The notes: a model not told the origin generated them from the letters alone. A DNA stretch of 64,000 nucleotides from Methanothermococcus okinawensis IH1 (GCF_000179575.2 NC_015636.1:1589495-1653494); one strand, 5' to 3'. Counted from the first letter of the stretch, positions 9,301 through 18,852 are shown. Program-made: numbers and translations.

Positions 9301-9416
9301 TTGGCATTATTAATATAACTTAATATCCTTGCAGCTTCAGATTTCTTTTTCCAATCCAATTCACAATATTCCTTAAATAATTTTGAAAGTTCTTCCTTTG
9401 ATGCATCTCTGTCCAT
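6333..9416 (-). CDS. Giant HEAT-like repeat protein, copy A
   Basis: A 1027-residue protein made almost wholly of amphipathic helices of HEAT/ARM character (for example ARILSYINNANEI, AMVSLGLISTIT, VLAIEILEEF). It has no signal peptide, membrane segment or catalytic motif that I can see. The ATG at 9416 follows a good AAGGAGAT Shine-Dalgarno. It is a tandem paralogue of the next gene upstream. Residues about 7-184 and 250-405 are encoded by DNA identical to that copy, whereas the segment between them and the whole C-terminal ~620 residues have diverged. The iterated hexamer GAGCTC, common in the rest of the window, does not occur in this gene, which hints at a separate origin. Function unknown; a superhelical scaffold is the structural inference. 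Confidence 0.75.
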   Translation of the reverse strand: MDRDASKEELSKLFKEYCELDWKKKSEAARILSYINNANEIKKLEEQIIKLAQDNNLVTRINLMNSIKKLVLDHHIINEDIFVLLYFWANSPNTTTSEFAKQIINSLNVNTIVRYIHSLSLKLYSSNPYEVTYAMVSLGLISTITPEHLTNTLPEIVLVSNGYGYKILQVLAIEILEEFKTLDKNYLINLYYMVYLKHRNNTFNNFNFKKSDRYKFLKWLYNLYFKEMVSKEELLEVIKNALNDEEEYLIKSMIMATLHIHSDVLCQILEENKELSNQLMDKIIASFDNPSWMVKLSSMFLFKRLILFDKLHIKDEYLDMFFNRILKNFNDKYVIKGFSLEILYYLFKNTESEYIKRKVFEIVDKIDLKSIMNEGHLCYYNGLYLAYELKRYECFSATCSPNFDIGIIKELEDMDISEFQKLIKSLYINMKRKNWLDRYYAGKYLGNLIYIRPSYGSRKFDLINDMLYDNVYLVRNMGLWLLRMNVELNNKIPNNVFVKSTYLFDDWYFGNRIEYLLFYNILIENFPNILKKEEVEKNIISAIMTKYLTDRHRFVRNISKKLLDNLLIKYPEYIEFLDYNSKSITEQVDLIKKYLKFPETRKSIILLAKIGINRHIKKGDYNSIEMILKAFENNIYKEIIFILPEIIGLKDKSETAKKIIKDYLSKYPILPQDMEDIIYRIIREPVFKIRNTQLKILYSFVNEGFIISNRLLNRVKELVIYEYVAEENINLSLSILEKMNEPESRSIIKEKRELMEYLKEHPFNLEVENININKNIEWEYYSKIIYIPTKNSFECMGCNSINDIVKTIIQILNYEDMVILKIMALDLLIEEISKNDNPLNELLLTNLYNILSKLASLEGYELLSEKALILLEEIALKKDNWLKNNLINNPGDESTLIVIKKFLQRDVSIYVKSEIIEALEYLLKNKFIECDKDVAYAFLDTIMNIDKDQPWIIFKKAVDILRLCQYIHEDKKLLSKIVKKIMDYIEESEYPAVKEYLINLLESLNIKDKVDKEVIDEYIEKYTELKK
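8202..8669 (-). repeat. Identical block 2, copy A (pairs with 11504-11971)
   Basis: This 468-bp stretch matches 11504-11971 with no difference or indel that I could find by eye (constant offset 3302). It encodes the KSMIMATLHIHSDVL to ATCSPNFDI part of the HEAT-like proteins. The flanking DNA is clearly diverged on both sides, as expected for gene conversion between tandem copies. Confidence 0.85.
8865..9397 (-). repeat. Identical block 1, copy A (pairs with 12236-12768)
   Basis: This 533-bp stretch matches 12236-12768 with no difference found by eye (constant offset 3371). It encodes the N-terminal ~178 residues after the first few codons. The two start codons and their 5' flanks differ between the copies. 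Confidence 0.85.
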
Positions 9417-9577
9417 AATATCTCCTTATATATTTATATATATTTATATAATAATATGATGGTGAATTTACAACAATATATCATTACAATTATAATTCTT
9501 ATTTAACATTATAATATCAAAATAATATATCAATAATTGTATTATTATATTTAAATTAAACTATAAAAAATGTAAGA

Positions 9578-12500
9578 TTACAAATTTTTATTTTCAAATT
9601 CAAGAAGTTTTTCAATAACCTCCTCATTAAGTTCTACAATATTGGGTCCACCCATCTCCAACAATTTTTTTAAATAAATAATTAAATAGTCCTTTTTTTC
9701 TTCTTCTTCCATGATATCCATATAATCTGTAAATTTCTTGATAAGGTCATCTAAAAGTTTCTTATCCGTTTGTATATATTGACATGAAAAAATGATATCA
9801 ACTGCATTTTTAAACACTGCCCATGGTTGATTATTATCTATATTTAATATAATATCTACAAAGGTGTATGCCATATCCTTATTGCAAACGATTAATTTAT
9901 TTTTTGATGCATATCCTAAGAAATTCAAAATTTCTATTTTAACACGGGCAGATATGTTTTCAGTTAAGATATATAATATATTGTTTAAAGAATTTTGAGA
10001 ACCCGCATAATCCTTGAAATAATCTATCAAACTATTTTTTAACCAATTATCACGCCTTAAAGATAATTCTTCTAATAACATTAATGCTTTTTTTGATATA
10101 AAATTATATCTTTTATTTACGTATAGTTTTAATAATATAGGCAATATTTCGTCATTATCCAATAATGCATTTAACAATTCTTCATTTTTAGAAATCTCTT
10201 CAGTTAATAAATCTATAATCTTTATCTTCAAAATTACTAAATCTTCAATATTGAGTAACGGTATAAGTGTTTTTACAGCATTATTTAGATTATCTTCTGT
10301 AAATATGTCAAGTATTCCAATTGTGGGGATATATGTTATTTTAATGCAGTATTCCTTCCAATCGGCTTTTTCTAACTCTAAATCTCTTATTGATGTTTTA
10401 AAATATAGCGAATTTTCCATATACTCCATTAATTCTTTTTTTTCCTTAATTATACGCCTACTTTCAAAATCATTTATTTCTTCAAGTATGGATGATGCAA
10501 TATTTAGGTTTTTTTCACTAACGCATTCATATATTACTATTTCTTTGATTTTGTTTAATAGTTCATAGCTTATTATAATTCCTTCCCTAACAAATGCCAA
10601 TAATCTTTTAAGTTTATAAGTTCTAATTGAGATTATTGAGTCGTTAATATTATGAAACAACTGTTTTTCTAAATTTTTTGGAAGTTTTGGATACTTATTT
10701 TTAAATGTATCCACTATCTTTTTAACTATATTGGATTTTTCTTTTATCTGTATGAGCTCATATAAGATATAACTTATTTCTTCATAGGTATTTTCGTCTC
10801 CATCAAATATTTTTTTTAAAGCTATTTCAATAGTGATATAATCTCTTTTTTTAATATAATATTTTAATCTTGTTTTAATAATTATAATTACAGCTTTTCT
10901 TAATTCGGGAACTTTCCAACATTTTTTAAGTAATTCAATTCTTTCAGGAATTGATAAATGATAATAATTTTTAAAAGATTCAAATTCTGGATAATTACAA
11001 GATAATCGTTTATTATTTAACAACATTATACATATATCCTTTACAAATTCATTTTTATCTGTTAGATATCTTGAAGTTATTGCTGAGATAAGTCTTTTTT
11101 TAAGACTTTGGTTTTCTAAAAGATGTGGAAAACTTTTTAATAATGTGTTGTAGAATAACATGTATTCAATCCTGCATTCATAATACCAGTCGTCCAATAA
11201 CGATATTGATTTGATAATAACATCCATTGGTGGTTCAATACCTAACTCCGTAGTCAGTCTTAATATCCAAATCCCCATGCATCTTGTAATATAGTTATTA
11301 TCATCCAATAATGTGTATATTATATCCAATATATTTGATGCATGGCCTGGTCTAGTGTATATCAAATTACCTAGGTATTTTCCAGCATAGTATCTATTTA
11401 ACCATCCGCTAAGCCAGTATTTTTGTTTCACAGATGCATTAATAGACTTGATTACATCATGATATTCAGCAATACTCAGGGTGTTAAATTCACCTATCAG
11501 GGTTATATCAAAATTAGGAGAACATGTTGCCGAGAAACATTCGTATCTTTTTAATTCATATGCTAAGTATAATCCATTGTAATAACACAAATGCCCCTCA
11601 TTCATTATACTTTTTAAATCAATTTTATCAACAATTTCAAATACTTTACGCTTAATATATTCTGATTCTGTGTTTTTAAATAGATAATACAATATTTCAA
11701 GAGAAAATCCTTTTATAACATATTTATCATTAAAATTTTTTAAAATCCTATTAAAGAACATATCCAAATATTCATCCTTAATATGTAGTTTGTCAAACAA
11801 TATTAATCTTTTAAATAAAAACATAGAAGATAGTTTAACCATCCAACTTGGATTATCAAATGATGCTATTATTTTATCCATTAATTGATTGCTTAATTCC
11901 TTATTTTCTTCCAATATTTGACATAAAACATCACTATGAATGTGTAATGTTGCCATTATCATGGATTTTATAAATACATCGTCATCAATATTTAACATTG
12001 TTATCAAATTTACAATAGAATTATTGGATATCCGATTATTGGTATTAACACAATTTAACATAGTCATTAAATTTAAAATGTCTTTTTTACTTATATTTTT
12101 CTTAAAATATATATACAACACATATTCAAGTAAATCACTTTTTTTATTTATATGCGTGATATCAAAATCGTCATATTTAACCTGATTATTATTATATAAA
12201 TCATAAATCGAAAAAATGACTTTATTAAAAAGATATTTATCCAATGTTTTAAATTCTTCGAGGATTTCAATGGCAAGCACTTGAAGTATTTTATATCCAT
12301 ATCCATTAGACACCAATACAATTTCAGGGAGGGTATTTGTTAAATGCTCTGGGGTGATTGTTGATATTAACCCCAAAGATACCATGGCATAAGTTACCTC
12401 ATAGGGATTGGATGAATAAAGTTTTAAAGATAATGAATGTATATACCTTACAATAGTATTCACATTCAATGAGTTTATAATTTGTTTAGCAAATTCTGAT

Positions 12501-12787
12501 GTTGTAGTATTTGGAGAATTAGCCCAAAAATACAGTAAAACAAATATATCTTCATTAATAATGTGATGGTCTAAAACAAGTTTCTTTATAGAGTTCATTA
12601 AATTTATTCTCGTAACCAAGTTATTATCCTGAGCTAATTTTATAATCTGTTCCTCTAACTTCTTAATTTCATTGGCATTATTAATATAACTTAATATCCT
12701 TGCAGCTTCAGATTTCTTTTTCCAATCCAATTCACAATATTCCTTAAATAATTTTGAAAGTTCTTCCTGCATCATCTTTTCATACAT
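9578..12787 (-). CDS. Giant HEAT-like repeat protein, copy B
   Basis: A 1069-residue paralogue of the downstream gene, 161 bp away in the same direction. It starts at the ATG at 12787 behind AGGGGACTTTT. It shares identical DNA blocks encoding residues 7 to about 183 and 272 to about 427. Between them lies a Lys/Asn/Ile-rich segment (88 codons) that replaces a different 65-codon segment in copy A. The C-terminal ~640 residues align with copy A only at protein level, with many substitutions. Helical repeats dominate throughout; I see no enzyme motif, signal or membrane segment. Only one GAGCTC (near 10754) occurs in 3.2 kb. Function unknown; an adaptable binding scaffold is inference. Confidence 0.75.
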   Translation of the reverse strand: MYEKMMQEELSKLFKEYCELDWKKKSEAARILSYINNANEIKKLEEQIIKLAQDNNLVTRINLMNSIKKLVLDHHIINEDIFVLLYFWANSPNTTTSEFAKQIINSLNVNTIVRYIHSLSLKLYSSNPYEVTYAMVSLGLISTITPEHLTNTLPEIVLVSNGYGYKILQVLAIEILEEFKTLDKYLFNKVIFSIYDLYNNNQVKYDDFDITHINKKSDLLEYVLYIYFKKNISKKDILNLMTMLNCVNTNNRISNNSIVNLITMLNIDDDVFIKSMIMATLHIHSDVLCQILEENKELSNQLMDKIIASFDNPSWMVKLSSMFLFKRLILFDKLHIKDEYLDMFFNRILKNFNDKYVIKGFSLEILYYLFKNTESEYIKRKVFEIVDKIDLKSIMNEGHLCYYNGLYLAYELKRYECFSATCSPNFDITLIGEFNTLSIAEYHDVIKSINASVKQKYWLSGWLNRYYAGKYLGNLIYTRPGHASNILDIIYTLLDDNNYITRCMGIWILRLTTELGIEPPMDVIIKSISLLDDWYYECRIEYMLFYNTLLKSFPHLLENQSLKKRLISAITSRYLTDKNEFVKDICIMLLNNKRLSCNYPEFESFKNYYHLSIPERIELLKKCWKVPELRKAVIIIIKTRLKYYIKKRDYITIEIALKKIFDGDENTYEEISYILYELIQIKEKSNIVKKIVDTFKNKYPKLPKNLEKQLFHNINDSIISIRTYKLKRLLAFVREGIIISYELLNKIKEIVIYECVSEKNLNIASSILEEINDFESRRIIKEKKELMEYMENSLYFKTSIRDLELEKADWKEYCIKITYIPTIGILDIFTEDNLNNAVKTLIPLLNIEDLVILKIKIIDLLTEEISKNEELLNALLDNDEILPILLKLYVNKRYNFISKKALMLLEELSLRRDNWLKNSLIDYFKDYAGSQNSLNNILYILTENISARVKIEILNFLGYASKNKLIVCNKDMAYTFVDIILNIDNNQPWAVFKNAVDIIFSCQYIQTDKKLLDDLIKKFTDYMDIMEEEEKKDYLIIYLKKLLEMGGPNIVELNEEVIEKLLEFENKNL
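11504..11971 (-). repeat. Identical block 2, copy B
   Basis: Partner of 8202-8669. The identity stops abruptly at both edges: downstream sequence switches to copy-specific DNA after GGATTTTAT, and upstream before TATATCA. Confidence 0.85.
12236..12768 (-). repeat. Identical block 1, copy B
   Basis: Partner of 8865-9397. The shared DNA ends six codons after the start of each gene, so each copy keeps its own promoter, ribosome-binding site and first residues. Confidence 0.85.
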
Positions 12788-12961
12788 AAAAGTCCCCTAT
12801 TATTTTTTAAAAGATTAAATAAATATATATGTATGTGTAAAATAATAGATGTATATAATATCTTAATTCGATGTCGATATATGTTATTATTCATTATAGT
12901 ATAGTTTTTATACATCTTAAACTTTTTTTTGCAGGTATATATGTAGGTAATTGGTGATAAT

Positions 12962-13714
12962 TTGACTAAAATAATAGCAATAAGTGGAAAAGGCGGCACT
13001 GGCAAAACTATGTTTTCTACATTACTTGTAAAGGCATTATCAAAAAAGACCCATAACATGCTTGTTGTTGATGCTGACCCTGATTCGAACCTGCCTGAGA
13101 CACTTGGAGTTGAAGTAGAACTAACTATTGGAGACATTAGGGAAGAATTGAAACAGTTAGTAGCGGATGATAAATTACCTGCGGGCATTTCAAAACAGGA
13201 TTATTTACTGGGAAAAATATATGAGATTATAGTAGAAACAGAGAATTTTGACTTGCTTGTTATGGGAAGACCAGAAGGAAGCGGATGTTATTGTAGTGTA
13301 AATAACTGGTTAAGGCAAATTATAGATAATCTTGCAAAATCTTACGATTATGTAATTATAGATACAGAGGCAGGATTGGAGCATTTGAGCAGAAGAACAA
13401 CTCAAAATGTAGATACAATGATAGTGGTTAGTGATGCTTCTAAGAGAGGATTGGGGACTGCCAAAAGAATAAAAAAACTTGCTAATGAACTTGAAATAAA
13501 ATTTAAAGAGATATATGTTGTTGCAAATAAAGTAAATGATGAAAACAAAGATATGGTGGAAAAAAACGCCAAAGAATTGGGATTAAATTTGATAGGAAAA
13601 CTTCCTTATAATGAAGAAATATCAAAATACGATTTAATAGGCAAACCTTTGTTTGATATAGATGAAAATAATGAAGTTTATAAAAAGGTCGAAGAAATTG
13701 CTAAATCGCTATGA
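12962..13714 (+). CDS. cooC: CooC-type nickel-insertion ATPase (MinD/ParA fold)
   Basis: A 250-residue P-loop ATPase. It has the deviant Walker A KGGTGKTMFSTLL, the VVDADPDSN switch, and the GRPEGSGCYCSVN segment whose Cys-x-Cys pair near residues 110-112 is the hallmark of CooC/AcsF proteins. These dimerise through that pair and help load nickel into CO dehydrogenase or acetyl-CoA synthase. The start is the TTG at 12962, preceded by GGTGATAAT. No CODH gene is in the window, so the client enzyme is inferred from the family. Confidence 0.9.
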   Translation: MTKIIAISGKGGTGKTMFSTLLVKALSKKTHNMLVVDADPDSNLPETLGVEVELTIGDIREELKQLVADDKLPAGISKQDYLLGKIYEIIVETENFDLLVMGRPEGSGCYCSVNNWLRQIIDNLAKSYDYVIIDTEAGLEHLSRRTTQNVDTMIVVSDASKRGLGTAKRIKKLANELEIKFKEIYVVANKVNDENKDMVEKNAKELGLNLIGKLPYNEEISKYDLIGKPLFDIDENNEVYKKVEEIAKSL

Positions 13715-13794
13715 TATTATTATATATATGAATAAAACAAAATTTTATATATTAAGGCATATATAATATTAAAATCATTAACTATGGTGATACA

Positions 13795-14037
13795 GTGGTA
13801 TCTGAAAATATAAAAAAAACCATTGAAGAAGTTAGAGCTCAGGCTCAAAAAGAAGGAAGATATATTGAATTAGTATCCACAGTGGAGTATTTGATAAACC
13901 TTATAGAACCAGGTAAAAAAGAAATATTCCAAAAGGCTTTGGAAGATGCGGAAGATATGGATGATGTGAATGAAATATTGGATGCATTGAAATTACAAAT
14001 CGGAGCTCAGGGGGCTAAAAAATTATTAAAATTATAA
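13795..14037 (+). CDS. Conserved small helical protein, unknown function
   Basis: An 80-residue, charged and probably all-helical cytoplasmic protein (MVSENIKKTIEEVRAQAQKE to LGAQGAKKLLKL-like C-terminus) without Cys or membrane segment. The GTG start at 13795 has GGTGA four nt upstream. It follows the CooC gene by 80 nt on the same strand and could share its transcript. I do not recognise a family. Confidence 0.7.
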   Translation: MVSENIKKTIEEVRAQAQKEGRYIELVSTVEYLINLIEPGKKEIFQKALEDAEDMDDVNEILDALKLQIGAQGAKKLLKL

Positions 14038-14169
14038 AAATAAATTATAATGAATAAAAATTAATTAAATAAAAATCGTAAATATATAAATTATAAAATT
14101 AGTAAAATTAAAATCAATACTTCTTTTTTAACATTTTAATATTTTAATGTTTTTTATTATTCTAAATAT

Positions 14170-14595
14170 TTAGTTATTTAAGGATATTAATATAATTCCA
14201 ACAATTATTAATACTATCCCAAATATTTGGAAATGGGATAAATGCTCTTTTAGAAAAACCACTGCCAATATTGTAGTAATTGCTGGACCTATTGATGATA
14301 GTGGCACAACTATACTTGCTCTTCCTTTATGAAGGGCGTAATATAATAGAAGTGAGCCTACCACAACCATTACAGCAGAAATTACACCATATAAAAGTAT
14401 TTTTCCGTGAAGTTGGTATATTTTTTGAGGGTCTTTTAAAATTATAACTACACACAATACTATACCAACGATATTTACTATTATCCACTGCAAAAATGGG
14501 TCTTTTTCAGATACTATCTTTGCAAAAAATGTGCCGACACCATATAAAAATGCTACAATAAGTCCAGCTATGATTTCGTTGATATTTACCACCAT
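14170..14595 (-). CDS. Single-domain EamA/DMT-family membrane transporter
   Basis: A 141-residue protein with five predicted membrane helices. It ends with a typical EamA half: VVPLSSIGPAITTILAVVFLKEHLSHFQIFGIVLIIVGIILISL. Full-length DMT exporters carry two such halves; this is a one-half member that presumably dimerises. The substrate is unknown. No clear ribosome-binding site precedes the ATG at 14595, so it may be leaderless. Confidence 0.85.
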   Translation of the reverse strand: MVVNINEIIAGLIVAFLYGVGTFFAKIVSEKDPFLQWIIVNIVGIVLCVVIILKDPQKIYQLHGKILLYGVISAVMVVVGSLLLYYALHKGRASIVVPLSSIGPAITTILAVVFLKEHLSHFQIFGIVLIIVGIILISLNN

Positions 14596-14747
14596 TTATT
14601 ATACATTAAATAAATTAAATAAATTAAAATTAATATAATGATAAAATAAAAATAAAATAGTAAATTATATACTTTAAAATATTATGTTTTATTTTTTAGT
14701 TTAAGTATCTATGTATTTAAGCATATAATTATTTAATTATTTATGAA

Positions 14748-16319
14748 TTATAAGTCAATAATCTTAGCATCCTTAATATTCTCAAGTTTTTTTAGTTTTT
14801 CTATAACTTCATCTGGAATCATATGGTCCACATTAAGAACCATTATACTTTCTCCACCAGGTTCTTTTCTTCCAACCTGCATTCCTGCAATATTTACCCC
14901 ATAATCCCCAAGTAATAAACCAACTTTACCAACCATGCCTGGTCTATCTATATGCTTAATTACACATATAATTCCCTCTGGTTTTATATCCACTTTATAT
15001 CCGTTTATCTCTCGAAGAACGGGGTTTCCATCTACCAATGACCCAACTATTGAAATTTCTTCTGTTTTTCCTTTTGCCACAATTTTTATGGCATTTCCAT
15101 ATTCACTTTCTGATATAGTCCCTTCCACAATTTTTATATTTCTATTTTTTGCTATTGTAGGTGCATTTATTAAATTAACTCCTGCAAGTAATATGGGTGA
15201 TAAAATTCCCATTAAAAATGACCTTTTTACCATCTCTGTATCTTCTTTTGCGAGCTCACCCATGTATGTTAATTCTACTTTTTCTATCGATTTATCCAAT
15301 AATTGAATTATCATATTTCCTATTTTCTCCGACAGTGCCATATATGGTTTTAATTTGCTCATTTTCTCCATAGGTAGCATAGGGAGATTTACAACATTTT
15401 CAGCAGGTTCTCCATTCAATATCTTTACAACCTGTTCTGCCACTATTGTTCCTGCACTTTTCTGAGCTTCTACTGTTGATGCCCCTTGATGCGGTGTTCC
15501 TATTACATTGTTTAGTGTTAATAATGGGTTATTTTTTGGTGGTTCCTGTTCAAATACATCAAGTGCGGCACTTCTTATTTTTTTATCTTTTAATGCTTCA
15601 TAAAGCGCATTCTCATCAATTAATCCTCCTCTTGCACAATTTACAATTATGGCGTTCTTTTTCATTAATGAAATCTGTTCTTTACCAATGATATGTTTGG
15701 TTTTTGGTGTTAATGGGACATGCAATGTAATAAAATCACTTACTTTACATAATTCATTTACATCCATTAATTTTATACCCATATTTTTTGCAACCTCCAC
15801 TGGAATGTATGGGTCATAACCTACAATATTCATTCCAAAAGCCTTAGCTCTTTTTGCCACCTGCTGTCCAATTCTTCCCAATCCAATAATACCAAGGGTT
15901 TTACTGTAGAGCTCTACACCCTTGAATGATTTTCTATCCCATTCTCCTCTTTTTAATGAGGCCGTAGCTTGGGGAATATTTCTTGCAGCTGAGAGCATGA
16001 ATCCTATTGTTAGCTCGGCTACTGATACCGATGAGGCATCTGGTGAATTAACCACAATAATTCCTTTTTCAGTTGCTGCCTGTAAATCAACATTATCTAC
16101 TCCGACACCTGCCCTTGCAATAACCTTTAATTTTTTAGCTACATCAATTATTTCTTTTGTAAGTTTTGTTCCACTTCTAATAACTATGGCATCGGCATCT
16201 TTTATCTTTTCTTTTAACTCCTCTGGCGTTAAACCCGTAGCTATCTCTACATCACCAACATTTTTTAATATTTCAACTGCATCTTCATGAATAGCATCAG
16301 TTATTAGTATCTTTGGCAT
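14748..16319 (-). CDS. serA: D-3-phosphoglycerate dehydrogenase
   Basis: A 523-residue type-1 PGDH that oxidises 3-phosphoglycerate in the first step of serine synthesis. The N-terminal substrate domain carries VIRSGTKLTKEII and RAGVGVDNVDL. The NAD-binding motif is LGIIGLGRIGQQVAKRA (about residue 142). The catalytic Arg lies in NCARGGLIDE and the His in GTPHQGASTVEAQ. An intervening ASB domain and a C-terminal ACT domain follow (HIDRPGMVGKVGLLLGDYGV), the usual site of serine feedback. The length is normal for the family. Confidence 0.97.
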   Translation of the reverse strand: MPKILITDAIHEDAVEILKNVGDVEIATGLTPEELKEKIKDADAIVIRSGTKLTKEIIDVAKKLKVIARAGVGVDNVDLQAATEKGIIVVNSPDASSVSVAELTIGFMLSAARNIPQATASLKRGEWDRKSFKGVELYSKTLGIIGLGRIGQQVAKRAKAFGMNIVGYDPYIPVEVAKNMGIKLMDVNELCKVSDFITLHVPLTPKTKHIIGKEQISLMKKNAIIVNCARGGLIDENALYEALKDKKIRSAALDVFEQEPPKNNPLLTLNNVIGTPHQGASTVEAQKSAGTIVAEQVVKILNGEPAENVVNLPMLPMEKMSKLKPYMALSEKIGNMIIQLLDKSIEKVELTYMGELAKEDTEMVKRSFLMGILSPILLAGVNLINAPTIAKNRNIKIVEGTISESEYGNAIKIVAKGKTEEISIVGSLVDGNPVLREINGYKVDIKPEGIICVIKHIDRPGMVGKVGLLLGDYGVNIAGMQVGRKEPGGESIMVLNVDHMIPDEVIEKLKKLENIKDAKIIDL

Positions 16320-16736
16320 GAAATCACTCTCTTTTTAATTTTATTTGCCTCTTTTATTAATATTATCTTTAACATACTCAATATATAAAATATTCATAAC
16401 TATAAAATTCTTTTTTTATAAAAATTCTTTTATGTATATTGTGTTATATATTCATTATATTCATTATTTTCTATCATTATTTCTATTATTAAATTTCATA
16501 CAGTATTTAGTATTTGGATTATTTAAATATTAATCTAAAATAAAATAAAAGATTAATATTAAATATATTAAGGATAATTTAGATATGGATATAACATTTA
16601 TAATTTGGACATGACATTTAATGTAATTATCATTCTTATTTATGATAAATCTGATAACATGAATAATATATTTTTATAATATATAATTTAAAATATAATT
16701 TAAAATTAAAATTATTAACATTATAATGGTGAGAAA
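16320..16736 (+). other. Divergent intergenic region serA/carA
   Basis: A 417-bp very A+T-rich spacer between the divergent serA and carA starts. TATA-like stretches occur around 16670-16690 (towards carA). GGTGA for carA is at 16726-16730. I see no convincing RNA gene, repeat or ORF. Confidence 0.5.
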
Positions 16737-17804
16737 TTGTATGGAATTTTAGTTTTAGAAGATGGAACAGTTTTAAAAGGAAAAGGATTCGGTGCTGAAA
16801 AGGAAGTTTTAGGGGAACTGGTATTTAACACAAGCATGACTGGTTATGTGGAAATACTCACAGATCCATCATATAAAGGACAGATTATTACAATGACTTA
16901 TCCATTGGAAGGGAATTATGGTGTAAAAGAATTATGGTTTGAATCGGATGGTGTAAAGGCAGAGGGATTTATTATAAAAGATTTAACTGGAAATGAATTA
17001 GATGAGCTCCTAAAAAAATATAATATTCCAGGATTGTATAATATAGATACAAGATTTATTACAAAAAGAATAAGGTCTAAGGGTGTTGTAAGAGCTCTGC
17101 TAAAAACCTCATCAAAACCTATTGATGATTCAGAAATTGAAAAGTATATTGAAAAGGCTAAAAACCATAAGGATTTGTCCGAAATTGATTTGGTGTCTGA
17201 GGTATCAATAAAAGAACCTGTAATCCATAAGGCAAAAAATGAAATAGCTAAATGTGTTTTAATAGACTGCGGTGTCAAAAAAAGTATAATAAATTGTTTA
17301 TTGGAAAGGAACTGCACAGTAATTAGTGTGCCTTATAATACCTCAGCAGAAAAGATATTATCATATAATCCAGACTTTGTATTGGTATCAAATGGTCCGG
17401 GTGACCCGAGCTCTGTTAAAGAAACAATATCCACTGTAAAGTCCTTAATAGGAAAAGTGCCTGTTACAGGTATATGTTTAGGTCATCAAATCATTACATT
17501 AGCACTCGGTGGTGAAACCTATAAAATGAAATTTGGACATAGGGGCGGAAACCAGCCAGTGAAGAATTTAGATAACGATAAAGTATATATTACATCTCAA
17601 AATCATGGATATGCTACAAAGAGAGAATCTATGCCGAAAGATGCAGAAATATTTAATATTAATCTAAACGACAACACGGTTGAAGGTTTAAAAATAAAAG
17701 ATAAAAATATACTGTGTGTTCAATACCATCCAGAAGCTGGACCAGGTCCCCACGATGCAAGGTTTTTATTTGATGAGATGATTAAATTAGGGTTAGAAAA
17801 ATAA
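16737..17804 (+). CDS. carA: Carbamoyl-phosphate synthase small (glutaminase) subunit
   Basis: A 355-residue glutaminase feeding ammonia to CarB for carbamoyl phosphate, the precursor of arginine and pyrimidines. The N-terminal CarA domain has [18 protein letters not shown]. The glutaminase domain shows [11 protein letters not shown], the nucleophile Cys in [10 protein letters not shown] (about residue 245) and the His/Glu in [12 protein letters not shown]. The start is a TTG at 16737 placed after GGTGAGAAA. carB is not adjacent here. Confidence 0.97.
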   Translation: MYGILVLEDGTVLKGKGFGAEKEVLGELVFNTSMTGYVEILTDPSYKGQIITMTYPLEGNYGVKELWFESDGVKAEGFIIKDLTGNELDELLKKYNIPGLYNIDTRFITKRIRSKGVVRALLKTSSKPIDDSEIEKYIEKAKNHKDLSEIDLVSEVSIKEPVIHKAKNEIAKCVLIDCGVKKSIINCLLERNCTVISVPYNTSAEKILSYNPDFVLVSNGPGDPSSVKETISTVKSLIGKVPVTGICLGHQIITLALGGETYKMKFGHRGGNQPVKNLDNDKVYITSQNHGYATKRESMPKDAEIFNINLNDNTVEGLKIKDKNILCVQYHPEAGPGPHDARFLFDEMIKLGLEK

Positions 17805-17826
17805 ATTTATTATTTTATTTATTTTA

Positions 17827-18759
17827 TTATTCGTAATACATACCAATATTACTTTTTTCAGTTTCACCAAAACCTTTTCCAATGCCGTATCCTAAGTCAT
17901 AAACCATATTGGACATCATGCTAAAAATTCCAGCAGGTTTTGATGGTGTGTATTCCTCAGTTTTGGGATTGCTTATATTTGCAATCTTTGCCGTTATATT
18001 TATAGCATCCTCTTCTGTTCCTACGGCATCAACAAGTCCAACTTTTTTGGCGTCACTACCCGAATATATTCTACCATTGGCAGCCTTTAATGTTTCATTT
18101 ATTGTCATATGTCTGTTTTCTGCAACCCATTTAACAAAATCCATATAGGTTTCATTTATCATCTTTTCCAAACAGGCCTTTTCCTCAGGCGTCATAGGTC
18201 TGTATGGCGAACCAATATCTTTATACTTTCCAGCCTTTATAACTGTTGCATTTATACCAAGTTTTTTCATAAGCCCGTAATAATGGATTACATCCATTCT
18301 AACCCCAATACTACCCACAATAGAGTGTTTTTCAGCCACAATATAATTTGCAGGTGCAATAGTCATATAAGCCCCAGATGCCCCAAGCGTTTCAATATAA
18401 GCCACAACAGGTTTCTTCTTAGAAACCTCTTTAACCTTTCTTGCAAGTTTTTCGCTTGCTATAACCTCCCCACCAGGACAATTTACCTTTAAAAGTATTG
18501 CTTTGATATTTGGGTTATTTTCTGCATCATTTAGAGCTCCTATGTAATCATTAACATCAGGGTTATTATTACCAAATAATCCAGATGAACCCGAATTTTT
18601 TAAAACAAGCTCATTATCAATATTTATTACGGCAATATTTCCTTCGGATTTAAAATTTAATATATTATCGGAGCTCGGCACTAAAAGCAAACCTATTGCT
18701 ATAACCACCATAATCATTAAAATAAATAAAATGCCTACTATGAGATATATCTTTTTCAT
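17827..18759 (-). CDS. sppA: Signal peptide peptidase SppA-type membrane protease
   Basis: A 310-residue serine protease of the S49 (SppA) family. One N-terminal membrane anchor (MKKIYLIVGILFILMIMVVI) is followed by the protease domain: VNCPGGEVIASE, the nucleophile Ser in ETLGASGAYMTIAPA (about residue 127), the SIVGSIGV motif and a Lys in VIKAGKYKDIGSPYRPMT that serves as the general base in archaeal SppA. It degrades leftover signal peptides in the membrane. It converges with carA across 22 bp. Confidence 0.92.
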   Translation of the reverse strand: MKKIYLIVGILFILMIMVVIAIGLLLVPSSDNILNFKSEGNIAVINIDNELVLKNSGSSGLFGNNNPDVNDYIGALNDAENNPNIKAILLKVNCPGGEVIASEKLARKVKEVSKKKPVVAYIETLGASGAYMTIAPANYIVAEKHSIVGSIGVRMDVIHYYGLMKKLGINATVIKAGKYKDIGSPYRPMTPEEKACLEKMINETYMDFVKWVAENRHMTINETLKAANGRIYSGSDAKKVGLVDAVGTEEDAINITAKIANISNPKTEEYTPSKPAGIFSMMSNMVYDLGYGIGKGFGETEKSNIGMYYE

Positions 18760-18852
18760 AACATCACACTATCTATTACATAATAGTACATACTTCATAT
18801 TATTATACTCACGTCAAATTTTAATAAATTAATATATAAATATAATATAAAT

